From positions 310,001-374,000 of the forward strand of contig CADCXC010000005.1 in NCBI GenBank assembly GCA_902806595.1: a stretch of DNA of 64,000 bases. Direction: 5' to 3'. Source of the stretch: Pyrenopolyporus hunteri (taxonomy: Eukaryota > Ascomycota > Sordariomycetes > Xylariales > Hypoxylaceae). The notes under the pieces are model-generated. The model did no database searches. It was not told the DNA's origin and worked only from the letters and a program-made list of their open reading frames with translations. The translations under genes were made by a program, and so were the position numbers. Shown here piece after piece: positions 22,012 through 33,370 of this stretch (its first letter is position 1; each line of letters starts with the position of its first letter).

Positions 22012-23386
22012 ATTAAGAGATATTCTTCTTCTTTTTTCCTAGTAGAATTAGGTGCAGGCTCACACTATATGTGTTAGCCTATCCTGGGAGAGCAGTCCAA
22101 CAATAGCTGAACGGCTCTATAGTGAGTCAAAGTATGCGCTGAGAAGCACAAAAGGTCGGTGTGTCGGTTAGGGGCAGCAAGGCCCACCACCGTCTAAAGA
22201 AGTCCGCAGCGGTGAAGCAACCACAAGCAAAGCTTGTATTTGCGCCCGCTGGCTAATATAGAGTCGATGAGGTACAAAGATGAGGCGTAAGTGGATATCA
22301 AGTCTTATCGACTAGGTTGGAACCCGAGCCTAAGAGAGTATCCAATATATTGATCCCGAAAGAATTGGACACTAAACCGGAGGTAAAAGGAACAAGCCGC
22401 TGCGGTAAACCAGCAGGAGGTTCCGGGACAAAGGAATTGACGCGCTGGACAGTCGATAGCCGCGTCCGCGCGATGTTGGTATATAATAGACGCAGTCGAC
22501 TAGCCGGGATATACATGAGGCGATTATCCCAAAGCAGACAAATAGTCTCTTGATAAAAGGTCTATTGCCGGGCTAGTTAAAGCAAAGCAAGACCAAGTAA
22601 GCTAGAGCAAACGAGTGACGGCGTTGGGCCGCGATATGTATGTATAAGCGAGGGAATTCAAGAGGAACGAACGGAGATGAGGACAGGTGAGATTGGAGAG
22701 AGTGCTGGTAATGCCGACCACAATAACCCAGTCCAGGATCTGACGAGAAAACCGAAAACAGAATATTAGTAGTAGATTCCCAAGGTCGGGGGTGAAAGAT
22801 AGGACAGGACGGGAGGATGGAGGGAAAGAGAGGGTCGAGAGAATAGGCCGGAGGCAAAGGAGGGGGAGCTTGTTTGCTATACGGCGGAACCAGTCAGAAT
22901 AAAAGCAGAGAGACGGTTGGACGCGTCCTGAGGGAAAATTTATTGTTCGCGCGTTGTTGGGTGGTGTGTAGGTGGTATTGGCTGGATGCACACAACACAC
23001 ACCTACATACGTCGAACAAGACCCCGGTCTTCCCGTCCTTTTGGGATCTCTCTCTTTTCTTGCAGTCTCTTCGCAGTTTCTCTTCGCAGGGGTATGCAGA
23101 TGTGCCAGCCTATCACGGACGCGACGCACCCGGGAGCCACCCCCGTCTCTGCCCCTCCTTTCGATGGGGTTTAGGTTATGGCTTTAATGCCGTTCAGCAG
23201 TAGGATTCCACCGTCGGACAAGATGGCGGATAGGCTGACAGGATTTCCGGTGCCTGGCTTTTCTTGCTGGGCTAGGCGGGATCTCCCAATATGATTTGCA
23301 GCCCACGACCTTCTATGGTACTGGGTGGTCCTGCCCTGGTGTGGATCAGATCTCAGTCCCCGTTCTATTCAGCCCCCAGTTGCACC

Positions 23387-23420
23387 TTTTTTTTTTTTCT
23401 TTTTTTCTTTTCGGGTTGTC
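23387..23420. repeat. Poly-T / T-rich tract
   Basis: Nearly uninterrupted T run broken by single C residues, in non-coding DNA. Confidence 0.85.
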
Positions 23421-23903
23421 TCTTCTCTCGGCTTCTTTTTCCCTTTCGACCGTTTGAAGTTCAAGCCCCCATTCACCCCTGAATCAGAATGTCGCTATGA
23501 CAGTTTCTCAATTGAAACGTCCCTTTCCCTGCCGACTCAAGCCTCGAGCTGCCTGAGATTTATGGCCCAATATATTTATTCAATGCTGAATAGGTGGCCG
23601 GACTGACGGAATTTTCTAGGGTTCCCCCAAGCACCTCGTTGAATAGCTTCGGCAGTGGGGGGACTTTGCCGTAAGGCCGTATTCGAGGACGAATGACTGA
23701 GCTCGCGAGAATGGAATTACTCAGCCCGCTTACCGCATACGGAAGGATCGTAAGAGTATGTAGAGGCGAAGGAAGATGAGCGAAAACGAAAAGAAGGTAA
23801 GCTCGTCAGACGTTCTACCAGTCTGACAAGGTGTGGGAAGGAACAAATAGGAGGGGAAAATAGGGTTATTTGAAGGCCAACGTCGAGCGGAAATATTGTC
23901 GTC

Positions 23904-23941
23904 TTATTATTGTTGTTGTGTTGTTATTATTGTTATTATTG
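23904..23941. repeat. TTA/TTG trinucleotide microsatellite
   Basis: Alternating TTATTATTG and TTGTTG units in non-coding DNA. Confidence 0.85.
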
Positions 23942-24548
23942 CTCCACGACTAGCTACAGAAAAGTTCGTTGTTTCTTCAACTTGGCTAGGAAAAAGCCCC
24001 GGCAGTATGGGTTTTGACGGTATGGGTCCGTGAGAAGAATCCACTTGCTGGCGTATGTTTGCGGATCTCTTCGTCTTCGTAAGTGGCAGTGAGCCTTGGG
24101 AAGAAGGGCAAAAAAAAAACTGGAAGCAGTCTTGCTCTAAAGTCATCCCTCTCCACCTTCTTGCGCATCTAGTATATAGATACTATCCCGATCACGATCG
24201 CCTGCCATTTTTTGTACCAGGTCTACCGCTGTTTGCTCTGTTTCGTTGGACTTATGTACATTGTCTCATACCGGAGTCTTTTGCCCTGACCTCATATCCA
24301 TTCCAACGGACTTATTACAGAGACGAGCTCAACAAATCAGGGCCACCGTATAGGTACCGGTCTATGATATGACGCTCAGGTTGATTCCTCAACCATTACC
24401 GATCCATATAACACAGTAGAAAGAATTAAGGTCGGATATATATGCGCGTGTGTACGATGCATGCTCGTCAGTCTAGGTATCCCAGCAGAAACACCATGGC
24501 TGTTTCACATGTACAGTTGAGACAGCCTATTTCAGCTATGATGTTAAT

Positions 24549-24590
24549 AGGGAAGACATAAGGGAAGACATAAGAGAAGACATAAGGGAA
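24549..24590. repeat. 12 bp tandem repeat (AGGGAAGACATA)
   Basis: Three full units and a partial fourth, the third differing by one base. No gene overlaps it. Confidence 0.85.
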
Positions 24591-26902
24591 AAGAAGCAAA
24601 AAGCAACTGTAATCATCCCTAATTAGTACACGACCCCTGACTAAATTTTGTAGTGTGTGGGTTGCCGAAAACTAGAGCAGAACTATAACATCGCAACATC
24701 GCCGCATCACCGAAGCTGATGAGTCTAACTTATTAATAGGTAGCGTAGTAGCACAATCAATACAGAGATGCATGCATACCTAACGTTCAGAGGCATTTAC
24801 ATAAAATGCCACGAAAAATCTGTGGGCTGCGAGTCCTGGCGATCGCCATCACTGCCTTAACCTGACAGGGAAAGACAAAAGAATAATCTCCGATACGACT
24901 CCCTGCGCCAATGAGCTTCTAGACTATTCGCGCCCTAAGGCACGGTTGACAGGGTTCGCCTAGCTTGGCCGTACCAGCTGGCTCCAGATATCCACCGTCA
25001 AATGCAGGTACAGAAAAGCTAGCACAGGAGCATTAACCAACATCCTGACTCTTAACCAACTGCCTCAAGAGGTCATCGTGGTCGATATGCCGTCTAGCCT
25101 AACTCCGGCTCCTCGACCCAGAAAATGCATATAGACCTCCAATAGGCGATAGAGAAACCGGTCTTTGAGACTGGCTTTCACAGAAGTCGGCGTTATAGTC
25201 CAGGATTATCACGCGGAACCGGCCCTCCGTTCCTGACCTTGTCAGCACTATGGTATGCCGGCAGCATATCCCCTAGGGATACCAACCAGCACAGCATACA
25301 TATAGATATAGGTGCCCATTATTAATGAGAAAACTTACCAAACCCCGAAACAGGCATGGTCTTGAGGGCCACATATTCCACGTGTCAATCCTCTACCCAA
25401 GGTATCGAAGAATATAGAATATCTACAGGTAAAGGGGATGCGATTAGTTATCTCACCAGTAGCCCGAAAACCCAGACTCTTGTGGATATACCGACTCATA
25501 CTTGGGCAAGATTTCGTTACTAACTAAACAACACATGACGACACTTTGCGATCTAGTTTTTCTATCTTACCAAGGAAAGCCCGCTAAACTTTCAGGCTCA
25601 ATTTGCGAACTGGAGGATAGCAGAGAGCCGAGATAGGTCCACATCCCGAGGATATGAACTGCGAGCACCGCCGGGGCTGTGCAGGATCTGGCGGCGCCAC
25701 GAGCCGCCGTGTAAGTGCCTCCCGCCGACGAACTAGTGTAGCTAACGAGGTATCACCGAGAGACCTCGCGGAATTTCACATGCTCCCCATCTAATAAGTG
25801 CGAGCCCGAGGTGACGATGTTCTGAGACATCTGCAGCACACAGTTCCTGCGTAGCTGGGGCCGTTGAGGCAGGCGGCTTGGCTCCCAGAGCTTCGGGTTT
25901 CTTTATCTTCATCTCTATCTCCATCCATCCAGAAATGACCGCACTTTGTCTCGAGATCTGAGCCCTGCCTCCCTCGCCCAGGGGTCACTTAGACGTCACT
26001 CCGCCAACTGGCGGTCACTCAAACACGAGCAAAACCCACAACCCCCATGTCTACATATACGTAGAGGTAGTGTAAGCCGCGCAAGCTAGCAGCCCTACTA
26101 GATCCACCGCAATCTCGCTTTACTACCTTTCTCCGCAGCGCTAAGGGTTTACTTGGTTCTGGAACCAAGGCATTTCCGCCGATATTTTTAGGGATGTGGA
26201 TAGACAGTCTCTGCCTAAGATACAGCATCAGCCAGATGGAGCTAGATAGCGGTAAATACCGTCGAGTGTCAAAATGCCCATTCAGACTGAACTACACACA
26301 TAGAGATGCATGGTGTATGTAGGTAGGAATAGCCTCGACAACGACGAAGAGGCATTTCATACAAGCCAAAGACGAAAACATGCGACCGTGAGTCATCATC
26401 CTCGAAAGTATGTCATGGAAATGGGTAATCACCAGTCTGTGCGGAATATTCGCTGCCTCACAAGCCCTACCTAGGTAGGTACCGACCCAGGCCTGGCCCC
26501 GGGACCGCGGGACGCTCTACGCGGCCACGTTTCCCGCATCGTCGCCCAGTCAAATTTCCGAGAGATCCGTCCTCAACTAATCAGATTACAGGCAAGCGGC
26601 TGCCCAGGGTCATCGCAAGGCCCTCAGATCCTTTTAGCGGGAATTCCTTCCAACAATTCGGTAATAGTAGTAATATGTTGACGCACACATGGTATAATTC
26701 ATTACATTATAGACCTACTGATATGTGTAATAAGTGCGTAAGAGGAGGGTGAGAGTGAGAGGGAAAAAAAAAAAAAATAGGGAGCAAATAGGCTCGCGGG
26801 AATATGTTGAAGAATAAGATGTTTCTCCGCGGTCCGATTGGCTTTGCCAGGTTGCATCGCGCCCTCAGCTAGGACTCCGGAGCAGATCCCTCCCGCGCAC
26901 AC

Positions 26903-26946
26903 CATCCATCCATCCACCCACCCATCCACCCGTCCATCCATCCGTC
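26903..26946. repeat. CATC/CACC tetranucleotide microsatellite
   Basis: Eleven or so units of CATC with CACC and CGTC variants, in the gene-poor region. Confidence 0.85.
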
Positions 26947-28151
26947 ATGCCGTGCGACCGCACCGCGTGCTAGGAATCTGATAGATCTGAATAGATGGGC
27001 TACGTAAGGTACGCTCCCGCCTTGGTTCCTGCAGAAGGAATCGCGCGCTTCGGTTTCATGTGGCGAGCGCTGCTGCTGCTGCGATGATGGGGGTTGCTGA
27101 TGGGCGCTGGGGTTGACATCGACCCTAGTGGTTCGTTCGCGTCGTCTCGAGCCGGGAGTGGCAGATATGGCGAGATGAATGGTAAGCTGTTGGTCTCAGC
27201 TGTGGCTTACTTATGGAGTTCGGCGCGATGATGTGCGGAGAGGATGGGCCGACTTGGAGATCGGAACTGGTATCTCGCGACTTATGACTGTATTCATGCA
27301 TTCTAGAACGAGCAGTGGCACTCCCGCGACTACGGCTGGGTAATATACCTACCTACCTACTTAATACGCCTAAGCCGACAACTCTAGGTGATCGGTCATG
27401 AGTAACAAAGATTCAAGCGTCTCATGAGACGAATAATTACGTCTATTCCTCTCGAACACAGATGCTAACGGTGTATGACATGATCGGCTCAAGTGTCTGG
27501 GAGGAATCTGTAGACGATCGAACAGGTTCGCGAAGCACAGCAGACTCGGATTCCTTGCATGCGCACCTAGGGTACCTACCCCGGACACCTTACTACACGT
27601 GGTAGCCTTGCTACTACGCTGTGAAACTGGATTGCAAATTCTCATGATCTCTGCCTAGCTAGTGTCTGTAAGGGATAGGGAGCTATGATGGGGACGTACG
27701 GCGAAGCGAAGATATGGTACAGTTGATTCTTACCTTGACTTGCAGGAATAATGTAAATTGGACAGTCAGGTAAGTATTCGAACCCCCGATCTTCATTGGT
27801 AGTGTGGCCCATGGGCCTTCGCAACGAACCCCTTACCTCTCTGAGATGTTTTCTCAATCTCTAGTTGGCTATCTGCATATCTGATATCCTCTCTCTGGAT
27901 ATCTTTACCCCGACTTCTAATTACAGTATTCTACAGATGTTTCCGCCTCTATGGAGAGAGCCCTAGCGAGCTGTATCCGCGGTTAGTCTGCTCGTATCTT
28001 AGGTTGAATATGTTCAACTCCATGGCCTGATTAATTCGGTATAACTCCAGTCCCATGCTAGTTGAACATTCCCTTGTTATTACGGCTATAATTAATATAT
28101 GCTGTTAGGATATGCACTTGTGGCATACAGCCCTTCGTCTGTACTCTACGT

Positions 28152-28328
28152 ATGTCTATGTCTGCGACTATGGTTGGTCTAGAAAACCTGTATGAGAACG
28201 GAGATATTTCCCTTCCAACTGTGGCTCGTCTTGTGATGGATATACACGCCGTGTGGGAGTTATCATTATCACACGATGGTCATCAATTGTTGACCGACAT
28301 TAAGTCCTACGGCAAGCCTCAGGTTTAA
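28152..28328 (+). CDS. Possible short coding sequence or gene relic, unknown
   Basis: An ATG-to-TAA frame of 58 codons whose translation looks protein-like: MSMSATMVGLENLYENGDIS at the start, then a mixed hydrophobic and charged continuation. I recognise no family. It could be one exon of a gene shared with the frame at 28543-28731, but no good donor follows it (only GTTTAA at 28323), or a relic. It may also be chance. Confidence 0.2.
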   Translation: MSMSATMVGLENLYENGDISLPTVARLVMDIHAVWELSLSHDGHQLLTDIKSYGKPQV

Positions 28329-28542
28329 GGCTTGAAAGCTTGTTAAGTCTATTAAAACCCTAGATCTCAGTGGGAACTGATACATAAGTAGCGTTACGGC
28401 CTCTTTTAATTACCTGGTACTGTAGTACCTTCGCATTACACAAGCTGAGCACCCCCGACATCGAACAGCCTCCCATTACTGTGGATTATACGGCAAAATA
28501 TACTATATATCTACCAACAGAATCGGATTACAAGCGTCGAAG

Positions 28543-28731
28543 ATGTTGGATACGCACCTAATAATAGGCAATCCCATCATGATGGATTGTCTCTTCGGGT
28601 TAACGGCTGAGCTTCAATCTTGGTGTAAGGCGGATGGTACGATACCAAAAAAGAATGTTGGTAATTTTATAGGAATGTGTTATTCTCGTTGGATAATCAA
28701 GGGAAGCCCGGATTTCCTTAATGACGTCTAA
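28543..28731 (+). CDS. Possible short coding sequence or gene relic, unknown
   Basis: An ATG-started frame of 62 codons with balanced composition, e.g. LFGLTAELQSWCKADGTIPK and a Trp/Tyr/Cys-containing tail. The frame stays open for about 30 codons upstream of the ATG, and an acceptor-like CTACCAACAG lies just before it, so it may be a terminal exon. No family recognised. It could equally be a fragment of a decayed gene. Confidence 0.22.
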   Translation: MLDTHLIIGNPIMMDCLFGLTAELQSWCKADGTIPKKNVGNFIGMCYSRWIIKGSPDFLNDV

Positions 28732-29725
28732 AAAAAGCACTTCCAAAGGATTACACGATTGAATGTATGCGTTTATTATAGATGATATCTTACAGCTATC
28801 CCTCGCCTCACAAGTATTATATTAGTGGGCTAATCATAGGCTAGGGTAGTAGTAGGCACGCTTTTATTATATATAGTATATCTCCCATAGAAAAGGAGGA
28901 GTAAGGTGTACAATACTTCGATCCCCCCTTTCCTGCCTACCCCTTTATAGTAAAAGTTTAGGTCTCATTTCCCATGCAGTAAGCGCGCCACGAACGTTGC
29001 ATGCATACGGCTGCCACATGTGCCTATATAGTGAATACCACCAACGACCGCGGGTATGCAGCTTATTTATATAGACGCAAATGTATTCTGGTTGCTGGTA
29101 ACGTTGGGTGATATGTGTTAGCACACATACCGGAACTGTCCATTTACACCATGCAGCAGACCCAAACAGGCCAACCGATAACACAACTCTCAGAGCTAGG
29201 CCTGTTTAGGGCCTAAGATCTGCCCAGGCGCACTGTTAATACAATACATACTCACATACCTACCTACCTATGCATATAGGTAACCGTAGATAAAGATAAC
29301 GTCTCCTCGGTCCATAGCTTAAGCATTACATAAGATAGCCATCTAGGGGTTTGCCGGCAGCGATGTCGGGAAGGTTAGTGGTGGATAGAAGTGGATAAGA
29401 AGCCGCTAAAGGTGCTGAGGCGCGAGGACCAGTTCGCATGGACCTTCCAAATCGCGCAGTTTCCAGCTCGAGGGTTCACCAGGAGCCGGGGACGCTGGCG
29501 TTCGGTACGGACCCGGATCTGGGCTTGCCAGTTGCGGGGCAGGCGCCAACGATAGGACGAGAGCGCATCATTACGTAAATCACGTCAGTTGCGAACACTT
29601 AGTACCGACCGAGCATCGCTGACGTAACTCGCCTCTTACCCCAAATTTGCCAATAAAGGGACGCATGTACTGTAGGTACCTACCTGCTATGGGTACCTTG
29701 AACCCCGCAAAAGCTTGGTTGCTGC

Positions 29726-30020
29726 TGATAAGGTACCTAAGGAAAGAGCTCGATAACCAGGTGGTGCTTTATTATTCTATTGGGGACTCCGATCCGATCC
29801 TTATAACCTAATTCTTTTCTTTATCTTGGGAACGTCCCTTAAGCTTCTCTTCTCCTTTCTTTTCTTTTCTTTTTCTTCTTCCCCTCTCAATCTTTGGTGA
29901 GGTAGAAGATTCCCATAGAAGGGGAAGAAGATAGGACCATTTGAGGGCTACGTTCAGTAAGGCTTACCTCTCTTGTGACCTAGGCTTAGCTTAGTGAGAG
30001 CCCGGCCGGGATTAAGATAG
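29726..30020 (+). promoter_or_regulatory. GABA transaminase promoter with four HGATAR motifs
   Basis: Sites fitting the HGATAR consensus of AreA/NIT2 GATA factors occur at 29726-29731 (TGATAA), 29821-29826 (TTATCT, reverse), 29929-29934 (AGATAG) and 30015-30020 (AGATAG). A long CT-rich leader tract lies at about 29815-29888, a feature common upstream of fungal start codons. Since GABA can serve as a nitrogen source and AreA-type control of its catabolism is known in fungi, nitrogen regulation is a reasonable inference. Confidence 0.45.
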
Positions 30021-30023
30021 AAG

Positions 30024-31621
30024 ATGGTTGTTCTTGTCGCCTTGCGACCCCTCTCTGCTGTTTCGAGATCCGTATCCGCCGCTTCAATAGCGAGGCTACC
30101 ACTTTCTCGAGCTCTCACGCGCCAATCCGCTGTGTCTGGCCTCAGGATGGCTTCGTCTTACATGGCTGGTGAGCCAGATGCTCCCGTAGTGAAGACCGAG
30201 ATTCCTGGGCCGGCGTCCAAGGAGTACATCACCAAATTGACGCAGGTCTTCGATACTCGAAGCCTGAACATGATTGCCGACTATACGAAAAGCGTCGGCA
30301 ACTACATCGTCGACCCCGACGGTAACAAGCTGCTCGATGTGTAAGTCTTATTTGCGGGACCAATTGCTTTCTCTTTCTCTACTATCCAGTAGAAGCTGAC
30401 GATTGGCCGTCAAGTTATGCTCAAATTGCCTCAATACCCGTCGGATATAACAACCCGACTCTGAGGAAAGCCGCCGAGAGCCCCGAGATGGTCAACGCGC
30501 TGATCAACCGGCCCGCGCTGGGTAACTTCCCCTCGCACGACTGGGCGGACGTCTTAGAGACCGGCGTCCTCAAAGTGGCACCTAAGGGCCTTAACCAGGT
30601 CTTCACGGGAATGGCCGGATCGGACGCGAACGAAACAGCTTACAAAGCTGCCTTTATGTGGCGACGACAACGCGACAGGGGCGGTCCCGCCGTCGAGTTC
30701 ACCGAAGAGGAGATGGAGTCCTCCATGCTAAACAAGAGCCCCGGCTCCTCCGAGCTCTCCATCCTGTCGTTCAAGTCTGCCTTCCACGGCCGCCTGTTCG
30801 GCACTCTGTCGACGACCAGGTCGAAGCCCATCCACAAGCTCGACATCCCCGCCTTCGACTGGCCGCAGGCCACCTTCCCCCAGCTCAAATACCCTCTCGA
30901 ACAGCACAAGGAAGAGAATGCCAAGGCCGAAGCGGACTCCCTCGCCGAGGTCGAGAACCTCATCAAGAACTTCCACGTGCCGGTGTGCGCCGTGGTAGTA
31001 GAACCCATCCAGTCCGAAGGAGGCGACAACCACGCCTCGCCGGGATTCTTCCGGGGCCTGCGCGCGCTAACCAAGAAGCACGGGGTGCTGCTGATCGTGG
31101 ACGAGGTGCAGACGGGAGTGGGCGCGACGGGTAAGTTCTGGGCGCACGAGCACTGGAACCTGCAGGACCCGCCGGACATGGTGACGTTCAGCAAGAAGGC
31201 GCAGACGGCCGGGTTCTACTACGGGGACCCGACGCTGCGGCCTAACAAGCCGTACCGGCAGTTCAACACGTGGATGGGCGACCCGGCGCGCGCGCTGCTG
31301 TTCCGCGCCATCATCCAGGAGATCGAGAGGCACAACCTCGTCGCCAATACTGCCAAGGTCGGCGAATACCTGTTCGGGAAGCTAGAGGCCCTCGCCGCGA
31401 AGTACCCCGACCAGTTCGCGAACCTCCGCGGCAAGGGCCAGGGCACCTTCATCGCCTTCGATAACCCCGACCGCGACGCCTTCCTCAAGAAGGCCAAGAA
31501 GTTCGGCGTCAATATCGGCGGCAGCGGCCAGAGCGCCGTGCGTCTGAGGCCCATGCTCATCTTCGAGAAGCACCATGCCGATATCTTGGTCGGCGCGCTG
31601 GAGAAGGTCGTCTCGAGCTGA
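30024..31621 (+). CDS. 4-aminobutyrate (GABA) aminotransferase, mitochondrial form
   Basis: Exons 30024-30340 and 30415-31621 give 507 residues. The enzyme is a class III PLP aminotransferase that converts GABA and 2-oxoglutarate to succinic semialdehyde and glutamate. The first 45 residues are rich in Arg, Ser, Ala and Leu with no acidic residue, a good mitochondrial presequence. A second Met (42, MASSYMAGEP) could give a cytosolic form. The PLP pocket shows FTGMAGSDANETAYKAA (substrate/cofactor loop), DEVQTG (Asp335) and FSKK, whose second Lys (367) should form the Schiff base. GDPARALLF and FNTW near 388-400 are typical of GABA transaminases. The 74 bp intron has GTAAGT and GCTGAC signals. 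From about 30890 on, codons are strongly GC-ending, suggesting high expression or local composition drift. Closest yeast counterpart is UGA1. Confidence 0.95.
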
Positions 31622-33370
31622 TCTTTTTCCCTTTTTCCTTAATCCTTTTGCGGGTTTTCCGAGTCCGTATTTTTTCTTTTCTTTTCCCCGAGGGAAAGGA
31701 TAACGAAGGGGGGATGCTTAATCTGGTCGGAGGCTGTTTAAGTGGTCTGATACGAATGGTATATATGAATTATGAATTTTTGGAGAGGGAGAGAAAAGAA
31801 GGAATGAGAGAAAGAAAGAAAGAAAGAGAGGAAGAAGGAAAACAACGGGATATTGGAGGATCGCCGGAACGGAAATCATCCCATCCTGCGGGAAAAGGCG
31901 GTTATATTGATCCGGGGTGGCATCCTGCTTACCTTACCTCAACTACCTTTAGGTACCTACCTACATACATACCTTCTTATCAGGTAGTATATACTGTTAA
32001 ATCTTCTCATGTAACGATGTACGTACACGTTATTGAGTTCGATTTTGGTCAGCCAGTCAGTTGATAGCCAAAAGAAGAAATGAAATAAGAGCGACTTTCG
32101 TGCCGGAGGGGTAAGATGCGTTATGGATTACACTACTTGTTAAAGTAGGTGGTAGGTAGTGTATAAAGAATCCAACGGACATGAGTTCCTCGGCGATGGG
32201 CGTAAATAATATAACGGCAGTCCAGAACCCATCAAGAGGGTTGGGCGTGACTCTTCAATGTCGTAGAGAGAGAGCTATAGCTATAAGTATCAAGGGATAT
32301 ACACATATGCGGCGCAAAAGCAAAGCGAAGTCGAAATCACGGAATCCTTCAAACGATAGGATAATCAGTAGAAAGGCTGGTTTAAAACACCAGATCCGCG
32401 TAAAAATCACATGTCCTATCCTCCTTATCATTTCTTGCACACAGATGCACGAAGGGAGAAGAAAAAAGAAAAAGAAATTGTGAATAAGGGTTTTCTCGCG
32501 AGAAGACCCCTTCTCTCTATGTCCCTCTTATTGACAACATGGCTTGGTGACCGAAGGTATATACTGGACACAAAAGTCGGCCCGCTCTGCTCCGCTGAAA
32601 GACCCATCCCTCTCCCCTATTATGGCACAAAAAAACCCTTGGTTGCGAACGGTCCACCTATTGCTGTTTGCTGTTCCACGAACTTGCTTCGTCTTCCACG
32701 GCCAGGCCACGCCTCGAAGAAGACTTACGCAAATCCTCGTGTATTAGTGTTGACGAACCCTAGGACGTTTTATCCTAAGTGCGCCCTCTGCGTCGCGTGC
32801 CACGGCGCATTACGGGGCGGGCCAGGCCCCTGCCCCCCCCTCCCCTCCTCGGGTTTGCGTTCCTATTAGTCGACCACACGGTATGCCGCTTCTTTTTCTC
32901 TCGAATAAAAAACCCTCGCTTCTCCATGTGATGTTTCGCCTGGCGATGGTGAATGGTTGAAATGCAAGACACAAGACACAATTCCTTTTACCGAAACGCC
33001 TCTGATGAAACCTGAACCCTAAAGCCACGTATCACCCTTTATCCGGGAAAATGCAATCGTAACCACCTCTGTATAGCATGGGAAAAGAAGTCAACGGGAA
33101 CGGAAATGTAACGCCATCTCTGAGAACTGGGATTAGGTGTTGTCACCAGGTATGTGATGTAATAAAATACGGGCGGCCAATGTTATAAACGCGCCCCGAA
33201 ACGACTGCCAAAGTCCATGCGAATATGTGGAATGGGGAATGTTATTTTATAGATGCTGCCTCCGCTGCGCCCTAATCGGGGCGCCTGACTAGGAATAAAC
33301 GATAGATGAGAATCGACCTTCCAATGTCTCGTCGATATTCGAGAATCCGGATGGGGTTTGAGCCGCTTGA
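31622..33370. other. Convergent intergenic region, GABA transaminase to SET2
   Basis: About 1.75 kb with both 3' untranslated regions. It contains GAAA microsatellite sequence at 31808-31840, one CCTACC array near 31950-31972 and several frames without ATG starts or family content. Confidence 0.6.
31808..31840. repeat. GAAA/GGAA purine microsatellite
   Basis: Tandem GAAA units followed by GAGGAAGAAGG in the 3' flank of the GABA transaminase gene. Confidence 0.8.

Larger units (their letters stand above)
22012..30023. other. Gene-poor region of about 8 kb
   Basis: No recognisable gene in 8 kb, the longest such stretch in the window. The first 1.3 kb should hold the promoter and leader of the four-TM gene; a 175-codon open frame at 22602-23129 (-) lies there but has no family resemblance. 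Simple repeats are frequent (T-tract 23387-23420, TTG/TTA 23904-23941, a 12 bp tandem 24549-24590, CATC 26903-26946). Two short coding-like frames lie at 28152-28328 and 28543-28731. The final 300 bp form the GABA transaminase promoter. No terminal repeats or transposase were found, but relics too decayed to read by eye cannot be excluded. Confidence 0.55.

Noticed and set aside
22602..23129. 175-codon frame upstream of the four-TM gene
   Set aside because: Biased toward Ser, Arg, Pro and Leu with no family or splice support; more likely promoter or leader sequence.
26903..26946. CATC array as a CRISPR or minisatellite gene
   Set aside because: It is a plain tetranucleotide microsatellite without spacers, in a fungal genome.
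27770..27850. tRNA-like sequence on the minus strand (GGGGGTTCGAATAC)
   Set aside because: The T-loop string is present, but the T-stem does not pair and no acceptor stem or anticodon arm can be folded. It may be a decayed tRNA or chance.
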